7,690 nt of DNA from Bacteroidales bacterium (lineage in GTDB: Bacteria; Bacteroidota; Bacteroidia; Bacteroidales; UBA932). Location of the stretch: the NCBI GenBank assembly GCA_018433265.1, contig JAHDRO010000016.1:1-7690 (forward strand), in the 5' to 3' direction. Shown piece after piece: positions 1 through 5,614 of the stretch. The first letter of the stretch is position 1; each line of letters starts with the position of its first letter. The notes under the pieces are model-generated. The model had not been told where the DNA came from. It searched no databases and saw nothing but the letters and a program-made list of their open reading frames with translations. Position numbers and translations under genes: made by a program.

Positions 1-1544
1 AGCCTTTGCCTTTGCCCTCCAGAAAGTTTAAGTCCTCTGTCTCCAATGTTCGTATAATATCCATTCTCCATTTGTGTAATAAATTCGTGTGCATTTGCAA
101 TTTTTGCAGCTTTAATTACATCCTCCTCATTTACATTTTCCATTCCAAAGGATATGTTATTAAAAACAGTGTCATTAAACAGAATGGCCTCCTGAGTCAC
201 AATCCCCATTAGGCCTATAAGATCCTTCGGTTCATAATCCCTTATATCTATGCCATCAAGAGTTATTGAGCCAGAAGTGACATCATAAAAACGAGGAATC
301 AAATCCGCCATTGTTGATTTACCTGCACCGGAAGGTCCTACAAGAGCTACCATTTTCCCTTTTCTTATTTCAAGATTAATATTTTTAAGAACAGGTTCAG
401 TACTATATTTGAAACCAACATTGTTAAAAACGATACTATCCTTAAACTCTTTTATAGGAATAGGATTTTTAGCCTTTACTATTACAGGATCAACATCAAG
501 AATTGCAAAAATTCTCTCTCCTGAGACTACACCTCTTTGAAGACTAGCGAAAGCATTAGAAATTGATTTTGTAGGTTCCAGAACTTTCCAATAAAAACCA
601 ATATAAACTAAAAAAGCTGCAGCATCCATACCAAGTCTTCCATCCAATTGAAGATAACCGCCATATAAGAGAACAGAAGTAGCGACAGATACTCCCAAAA
701 ATTCAGAAAGCGGAGAAGCAAGTGTCTGCCTGTTAAAGGCCCTTTTACTTGTCTTCCTGTGACTTGTATTTGTGATGTCAAAGCGTTTGTTTATATATCT
801 CTGCGCATTAAAAGCTTTAATAATTCTTGCACCTGAAATGGCTTCCTCAAAATGGCTTATAATTCTTCCCATCAGTGACTGAGTAATCACAGTACTTCTT
901 CTAAGAGACCTCACAACTCTGGCAATCGCAAATGTTGTAATCGGCAATGCTAGAAGAGTAAAAGCAGTTAACTGTGGCGACATGTAAAAAAGTGCCCCCA
1001 GAAAACCTAAAATCATCAACGGATCCCTGAAAAGTATATGGAAAGTGTTTGCAATAGTATTCTGAACTTCAGTGACATCATTCGAGACGCTTGATAAGAT
1101 ATCCCCCTTTCTCTTCTCATGAAAATAGCCTATGTGAAGTCTTGAAATCTTAAGAAACAGGGCTTTACGAATGTTATACATCAGTTTGGTCTTCACACTT
1201 ACAAGTATCCTTTGAGCAATATAGTTTGACAGGTTGGAACAAAAAGACATAAACAGCATGAAAATAGAAACAAACAGCAAGCCGTTCAATAAAGAAGATC
1301 TTCCAATTATCTTAGTTAGATAATACTGAAAAAGATTAGTAAAGTAGTCGACACTTATGGAGAATTCAGGCATGGTCAACTGCTGAACTATTGCATTAGG
1401 ACTGAATATTATTCTTACAATTGGTGCAACGAGGGCAAAATTAAAAATCCCAAAAATCATGGAAAAAATAGAGATAAGCAAATATGTCGGCCAATATCTC
1501 CCATATGGCTTTGCGAAGGACAGCAATCTAAAAAAAGTTTTCAT
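1..1544 (-). CDS. MsbA-like ABC exporter (fused permease-ATPase), 3' end beyond window
   Basis: This is an ABC half-transporter with the membrane domain fused ahead of the ATPase, as in MsbA and other lipid or multidrug exporters. It would act as a homodimer in the inner membrane. The first 514 residues are visible. The membrane domain covers about residues 1-335, with hydrophobic segments near 20-44, 84-104, 168-188, 190-212 and 275-320. The ATPase begins near 370, with an A-loop tyrosine (FKY, 378-380), Walker A GPSGAGKS (403-410, Lys409), the Q-loop glutamine (Gln451), and the signature LSGGQRQR (507-514) at the very edge. Walker B, the D-loop and the switch histidine must lie outside the window; the family is usually near 600 residues. 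The start ATG (1542-1544) follows the upstream stop codon by two bases, which suggests translational coupling. The family assignment is secure. The substrate is unknown; a lipid or lipopolysaccharide precursor is only an inference from MsbA resemblance. Confidence 0.95.
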   Translation of the reverse strand, partial: MKTFFRLLSFAKPYGRYWPTYLLISIFSMIFGIFNFALVAPIVRIIFSPNAIVQQLTMPEFSISVDYFTNLFQYYLTKIIGRSSLLNGLLFVSIFMLFMSFCSNLSNYIAQRILVSVKTKLMYNIRKALFLKISRLHIGYFHEKRKGDILSSVSNDVTEVQNTIANTFHILFRDPLMILGFLGALFYMSPQLTAFTLLALPITTFAIARVVRSLRRSTVITQSLMGRIISHFEEAISGARIIKAFNAQRYINKRFDITNTSHRKTSKRAFNRQTLASPLSEFLGVSVATSVLLYGGYLQLDGRLGMDAAAFLVYIGFYWKVLEPTKSISNAFASLQRGVVSGERIFAILDVDPVIVKAKNPIPIKEFKDSIVFNNVGFKYSTEPVLKNINLEIRKGKMVALVGPSGAGKSTMADLIPRFYDVTSGSITLDGIDIRDYEPKDLIGLMGIVTQEAILFNDTVFNNISFGMENVNEEDVIKAAKIANAHEFITQMENGYYTNIGDRGLKLSGGQRQR

Positions 1545-1546
1545 AC

Positions 1547-1771
1547 TCAATCATCTTCTTTTGTCTCTACAAAATCCACATACTCACCGACGTTTTTGTC
1601 TATTATTTTATTTTTACGCTGCTTCTCGTTTGAAAATCCCGAACTTTCTTGTTGATTGCCAAATCTGTTCAACTTCCTTTTAACCCACCAACCCAGCATG
1701 AGTGGCAACACTCTCCCCACAATCCAAAAGAAAAGTATTATAAAAAGAAGAATAGTTAATAATGTTCCCAT
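1547..1771 (-). CDS. Small single-pass membrane protein, DUF4834-like
   Basis: This 74-residue protein has no known biochemical function. A strongly hydrophobic N-terminal segment (about residues 3-29) is followed by a basic stretch (KRKLNRF, 31-37) and a polar tail ending in GEYVDF (62-67) and acidic residues. The positive-inside rule predicts that the tail faces the cytoplasm. A short hydrophobic head, charged tail and conserved GEYVDF-like end match my recollection of DUF4834, a family known mainly from Bacteroidota. It is the middle gene of the operon: its ATG lies 6 bases after the stop of the large upstream gene, and its TGA stop is 2 bases before the exporter's ATG. No Shine-Dalgarno sequence is visible; the bases before the start are AT-rich, as is usual in this phylum. 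The context suggests an accessory to the exporter, but that is inference. Confidence 0.82.
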   Translation of the reverse strand: MGTLLTILLFIILFFWIVGRVLPLMLGWWVKRKLNRFGNQQESSGFSNEKQRKNKIIDKNVGEYVDFVETKEDD

Positions 1772-1777
1772 TTATAA

Positions 1778-3991
1778 TTATAAGTCGCTCTTTTTCAATT
1801 TACTTAATTTTCCGCTTTCAAGGTCTAATACAACCTCCTTTCCCTTGCGAGAGGTAACTGCCACTTTTGTGCCATGCAGCACACGTATCCCGGAATTAGG
1901 AAGGAGAGTCTTATCGCCTTTAAGATCTCCAACAGCTTCTCCATTTTCCCGGTAAATCATAGTTTTAGTCCTGGTTCTCAAAACCCAGAATGTCTTACCA
2001 TCCACAATCAGCATTTCGGGAAAATTTTCAATAGTTTCATCTAAAACAATATCTTTCCAGCCTTCAACAGGATGACATTCTTTGTCATACATCCTTAAAG
2101 TGTTGCCCGGATGCATGAGCATGATGTTAAATCCTTCTCCATCAGGTTTTTCGTAAACTTTCGGACCAAGGACAATGACTGAATCAACACTCTTTGGAAA
2201 CCTCCCGAAAAATCGACCTCTTTTATCCAGCAAATATAGTTTGTTTCCACTTGCAAACAGCATTTGATAACTCTTATGTGAAAAATAATCTACCTCTTCA
2301 ACAAATCCTCTCAGAGGTCCTTCAAACGGAATTGTCCAAATCCCTTTACCATCCGCATGTTTTAATCTCAATTTATAATCTGGTAACTGTTCAAGAATTA
2401 ATTTGTCATTTTCATCTTTTGACAATATAAAAGGTCCCGAAGGTATTCTGACTGTATCTGGTATATTCACAAGGTCTGTATCCGGTTCTCTTAGCTTGGC
2501 TACTCTTTGAGAAGTAAGATTCAAGGAAAACCCTGTTTTATTTTCATAAGGAAAAAGTTTAAAAATTACAATCTGATAATTTTTTTCATGCAATTTTGCG
2601 GAAATTTTGGCATTGAGAGGTTCACGAAAAATGTTTCCAACCGAATCAGGCATCATAGACACATTTGCAATGACTGTCAATGGTGCATCCAATTTTGCCA
2701 TGGCACCATAAGCCTCCCCCTGAGCGACAAAATCTTTTAAGGAATATCTTTCAAAATTACCGGAAGCAAATGCATGCAACATATCCTCGTCTCCAATAAA
2801 CTGCCAATGACCAAACGTTAAAACAAAACTTTCATTATTGTAAGAAAATGCCTTGCCAAACAATCTCTCAAGTGCCCCCTTATGTTCAAATAAAGTAACA
2901 GATCTCTTCTTCACTGCTTCTTTACTCCTAATAAGAGTGACCCATCTGTAACTGCTCTTATATGGTAAAAGAGCAAGCACAAGTTCTTCTGGATTTTGTG
3001 ACATAAACCACTGCTTATCGTTTTCAAATAACGACGGATCAATAACCTTGTATGAACGCTTATATTCATAAAACGAATTAAGAAGTTTATCAAAGTCCTT
3101 AACCGATATTGATAAGGCAACCAATGTGTTATATGGCAAAACATCACTCAACTGGGAACTGCCTGCTTCGGCATATTGGAATATGGTTGCAAAATCTCGT
3201 CTTCCTCTTGTATTATACATATCTCCCGATAAGTATACACCACTACCATTAATTTCATATTTAAAAGAACACCAAGAAGAGATTTTTGAAAAAAAATCAG
3301 CATATTTCCAGTAAGGATATTCAGTGAAGCTCGAAAAAATTTTCCCAAATTGCTGAATATTAAAAAAGCACATGTGATCTCCATTTGGAGTAGATGCAAC
3401 TATTTCTTTGAAATTAGAATTATCCATAATGGAGGCACCACTTTTAACATGTCTAATTGAAGACTGAAGAATAATCAGAGAATTACTGGCAACTACCATC
3501 CTTCCTCGTTTAAAAAATTTCATCCCCCCTCCTGCAAGTATATCTACACCATTATATGAACTCTCCTTAATGGCAGACATCTTCCTGAGAATATAACTGG
3601 AATTTGAAGTGAAAGAAGAATCCGAATCAAAATACAGTATAACTAATGGAGACATCTCATTTTTGGCAGAATAGTGAAATGAAACAGTCAGTTGTGATAC
3701 TCCTCTGTAGACTGAAAGATTAATTAAATTTCCTACAGGCGACGAAGAAGGATATAAAGGAGGAAACATATGAGATGTATCTGACAGAAAATCGATGGAA
3801 TTGCTAATTCTGTTAAAATGCAAAACAGCAATAGCATCGGTAGGAATGACAGAGACTGTACTTAACTTAAACCCGGTGACAAAATTATTATTACCATTAT
3901 AATTGTTTTTAAAATAAAAAAAAACGACAGTAACAATAAGGGCAAGCAAAAAAAAGGTAACTGTAATATATATTTTATTTATCTTTCTCAT
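1778..3991 (-). CDS. Membrane-anchored protein, DUF3352-like N-terminal region plus beta-propeller-like C-terminal region
   Basis: This is a 737-residue protein of unknown function. A basic start (MRKINK) precedes one hydrophobic segment (about 7-27) with no obvious cleavage or lipobox site, then an Asn-rich linker (29-36), so it is probably a signal-anchored protein with a large periplasmic portion. Residues 45-500 resemble DUF3352-type proteins: a phrase like IPTDAIAVLHF (49-59) opens the domain, and related beta-rich segments recur (for example near 283-300). From about 538 onward there are roughly five strand-rich units near 540-560, 575-600, 620-645, 658-690 and 705-733. Several follow a pattern of hydrophobic strand, G-N/K, LY-L-D and a G-rich turn (NKLYLLDKRGRFFGRFP, 583-599), as in beta-propellers. 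It is first in the operon, directly behind a good promoter. Both domain names are my recognition from sequence pattern and need a profile search. Confidence 0.85.
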   Translation of the reverse strand: MRKINKIYITVTFFLLALIVTVVFFYFKNNYNGNNNFVTGFKLSTVSVIPTDAIAVLHFNRISNSIDFLSDTSHMFPPLYPSSSPVGNLINLSVYRGVSQLTVSFHYSAKNEMSPLVILYFDSDSSFTSNSSYILRKMSAIKESSYNGVDILAGGGMKFFKRGRMVVASNSLIILQSSIRHVKSGASIMDNSNFKEIVASTPNGDHMCFFNIQQFGKIFSSFTEYPYWKYADFFSKISSWCSFKYEINGSGVYLSGDMYNTRGRRDFATIFQYAEAGSSQLSDVLPYNTLVALSISVKDFDKLLNSFYEYKRSYKVIDPSLFENDKQWFMSQNPEELVLALLPYKSSYRWVTLIRSKEAVKKRSVTLFEHKGALERLFGKAFSYNNESFVLTFGHWQFIGDEDMLHAFASGNFERYSLKDFVAQGEAYGAMAKLDAPLTVIANVSMMPDSVGNIFREPLNAKISAKLHEKNYQIVIFKLFPYENKTGFSLNLTSQRVAKLREPDTDLVNIPDTVRIPSGPFILSKDENDKLILEQLPDYKLRLKHADGKGIWTIPFEGPLRGFVEEVDYFSHKSYQMLFASGNKLYLLDKRGRFFGRFPKSVDSVIVLGPKVYEKPDGEGFNIMLMHPGNTLRMYDKECHPVEGWKDIVLDETIENFPEMLIVDGKTFWVLRTRTKTMIYRENGEAVGDLKGDKTLLPNSGIRVLHGTKVAVTSRKGKEVVLDLESGKLSKLKKSDL

Positions 3992-3998
3992 TAGGCTG

Positions 3999-4031
3999 CA
4001 AAGCTATTAAAAATAAAAAAGGTGACAAAAA
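3999..4031 (-). promoter_or_regulatory. Bacteroidota-type promoter for the envelope operon
   Basis: Read on the minus strand, TTTTTG (4026-4031) is followed after exactly 19 bp by TAGCTTTG (3999-4006). This fits the Bacteroidota primary sigma factor consensus of a TTTG-like -33 element, about 19-21 bp, and TAnnTTTG at -7. The -7 element matches at every fixed position. It ends only 7 bases before the ATG at 3991, so transcription would begin roughly 3-5 bases before the start codon and the mRNA would be nearly leaderless. The match is seen directly; activity and the exact start site are inferred. Confidence 0.65.
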
Positions 4032-4065
4032 GCAATAAATTATCCAAATCGTTACTTTTTTGCAT

Positions 4066-4073
4066 TAATTTCG
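4066..4073 (+). promoter_or_regulatory. Weak candidate -7 element for the glutamine synthetase gene
   Basis: TAATTTCG matches the Bacteroidota TAnnTTTG element except for one base (C for T). It would give a leader of about 33 bases before the ATG at 4112. No TTG-type -33 element is found at the expected distance, so support is weak. The rest of the 120-bp divergent spacer is extremely A/T-rich and holds no other convincing plus-strand promoter, no clear operator palindrome and no riboswitch-like structure that I can see. Confidence 0.22.
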
Positions 4074-4111
4074 TTTCAAAATAAAAAAAATAATAAAATT
4101 TTATCACATTT

Positions 4112-5614
4112 ATGGATCAGTTTCTTAACTACAACATTAATCCTATTGTTGCATATTTAAATAAAAATTCATCAGATTTTACTAAAAATGATATCATTAA
4201 ATTTGTAACAAACAACGGAATACGACTGATAAATTTCAGATATATCGCCGCTGATGGGAGATTAAAAACATTAAACCTGCCAGTAACAAATTATAAATAC
4301 CTTGATACTACTCTTTCTTATGGAGAAAGAGTTGACGGTTCCAATCTCTTTCCCTATATCGATGCTGAATCGAGCGATCTTTATGTAATACCTAGATTTT
4401 CAACTGCATATTTAGATCCTTTTTCGACAATTCCAACGCTTGGACTTCTTTGTTCCTACTTCAACAAAGACGGTTTTCCTTTGGAAAGTTCTCCTGAGAA
4501 CACTCTCCGCAAAGCTGCAAGATCCTTCAGCAAGAAAACAGGTTTTGATTTTGAAGCCATGGGAGAGCTAGAATTTTATATTGTTGGAGATGACAGTGGA
4601 AAATTTCCAATTGAAAATCAAAAAGGATATCATGAATCTTCCCCATTCACAAAATTTGAGCAATTTAGATGTGAAGCAGTAAATGCAATAGCACAATCAG
4701 GCGGGGAGATAAAATATGCTCATTCAGAAGTTGGAAATTTCACGATGGATGGGAAAATTTATGAACAAAACGAAATCGAATTTCTTGTATCACCGGCTGA
4801 AAAAGCAGCCGATCAACTCGTAATGGCCAAATGGATTATTCGCAATCTTGCCTTTAAATATGGGATAGATGTGACTTTTGCACCAAAAATAACTACAGGC
4901 AAGGCTGGAAGTGGTCTTCATTTTCATACAAGAATAGTAAAAGATGGTCAATCGCTGATGATAAAAGAAGGAGGTCTTTCAGAAGAAGCAAAAAAAAGTA
5001 TCGCAGGATTTATGAAATGCGCCTCATCTCTTACAGCATTCGGAAATACCAATCCTATGTCATATTTCAGACTTGTGCCTCATCAGGAGGCTCCCACAAG
5101 GATATGTTGGGGAGACAGAAACAGATCTGTGCTGGTAAGAGTTCCTCTGGGATGGACCGGAAAAAACGATATGATGAATATTGCTAATCCTAAAGAGGAT
5201 AAAAATCAGGAGACTATTTCAGACAAACAAACTGTTGAAATGCGGTCACCAGACGGATCAGCAGACATTTACCAGATGTTGGCAGGTCTTACAGTAGCAG
5301 CTCGAACAGGGTTCGAAATGGAAGATGCTCTTGAAGTTGTACAAAAGACATATGTTGACGTAAACATCCACAGCAAAGAACACGCAAAAAAATTGAATTT
5401 TCTTCAACAACTTCCTTCATCATGTGTCCAATCGGCCAGTGAACTTGATAAAATGAGAGACATCTATCGAAAAGACGGAGTTTTCAACGATGTTCTGCTT
5501 AACGGGGTTATAGAACGCCTCAAATCATTCAATGACGAAAATCTAAGATCTGAAGCAGAAAAGAGCCCTAAATTTCTTTCGGAACTGGTTAAAAAATACT
5601 ATTACTGTGGTTAG
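4112..5614 (+). CDS. Glutamine synthetase family protein (GSI-like, Bacteroidota subfamily)
   Basis: This 500-residue cytosolic enzyme is expected to join glutamate and ammonia to glutamine using ATP, as a ring-shaped oligomer. An N-terminal beta-grasp region (about 25-105) includes DGSNLFPYI (75-83) and DLYVIP (89-94). The catalytic domain follows. Residues matching the known GSI site are present: metal-binding glutamates in GELEF (Glu152, Glu154) and NEIEF (Glu221/Glu223), the GSGLHFH metal and substrate loop (266-272, His270), YFRLVP (Arg320), the flap glutamate in HQEAP (Glu326), NRSVLVRVP (337-345), and EMR (Glu376, Arg378). The usual NPY after EMR is replaced by DGSADIY (381-387), which I believe is typical of this subfamily. 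An NLYDLP-type adenylylation site is not recognisable; Tyr414 lies in the corresponding region. Length is slightly above standard GSI (about 470). The ATG was chosen because the N-terminus matches the family. A related gamma-glutamyl ligase activity cannot be excluded. Confidence 0.93.
   Translation: MDQFLNYNINPIVAYLNKNSSDFTKNDIIKFVTNNGIRLINFRYIAADGRLKTLNLPVTNYKYLDTTLSYGERVDGSNLFPYIDAESSDLYVIPRFSTAYLDPFSTIPTLGLLCSYFNKDGFPLESSPENTLRKAARSFSKKTGFDFEAMGELEFYIVGDDSGKFPIENQKGYHESSPFTKFEQFRCEAVNAIAQSGGEIKYAHSEVGNFTMDGKIYEQNEIEFLVSPAEKAADQLVMAKWIIRNLAFKYGIDVTFAPKITTGKAGSGLHFHTRIVKDGQSLMIKEGGLSEEAKKSIAGFMKCASSLTAFGNTNPMSYFRLVPHQEAPTRICWGDRNRSVLVRVPLGWTGKNDMMNIANPKEDKNQETISDKQTVEMRSPDGSADIYQMLAGLTVAARTGFEMEDALEVVQKTYVDVNIHSKEHAKKLNFLQQLPSSCVQSASELDKMRDIYRKDGVFNDVLLNGVIERLKSFNDENLRSEAEKSPKFLSELVKKYYYCG
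5611..5614. other. Tail-to-tail overlap of stop codons (TTAG)
   Basis: The plus-strand glutamine synthetase gene ends with TAG at 5612-5614, and the minus-strand recQ gene ends with TAA at 5613-5611, so both stop codons sit inside the four bases TTAG. Both protein ends (YYYCG and ISEVGN) look like natural family ends, so the overlap is unlikely to come from a false extension. There is no intergenic space for a terminator, so each transcript must end inside the other gene or run through it. Confidence 0.9.

Noticed and set aside
1..26. Apparent short direct repeat CCTTTG/CCTTTG at the left edge
   Set aside because: It is the antisense of the repeated Gln-Arg codons in the ABC signature LSGGQRQR, so protein sequence explains it.
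1656..1955. A 99-codon plus-strand open frame across the junction of two minus-strand genes
   Set aside because: It is antisense to the DUF4834-like gene and the end of the 737-residue protein gene. The product is low-complexity with no recognisable domain.
3875..4030. GGTGACAAAA occurring twice (3875-3884 and 4021-4030) as a possible regulator site
   Set aside because: One copy lies within coding sequence, neither is palindromic, and two 10-base matches in AT-rich DNA are weak evidence.
4059..4101. TTTG at 4059-4062 as a -33 element for the glutamine synthetase gene
   Set aside because: No TAnnTTTG-like sequence occurs at 19-21 bp downstream; only A-rich sequence is found there.
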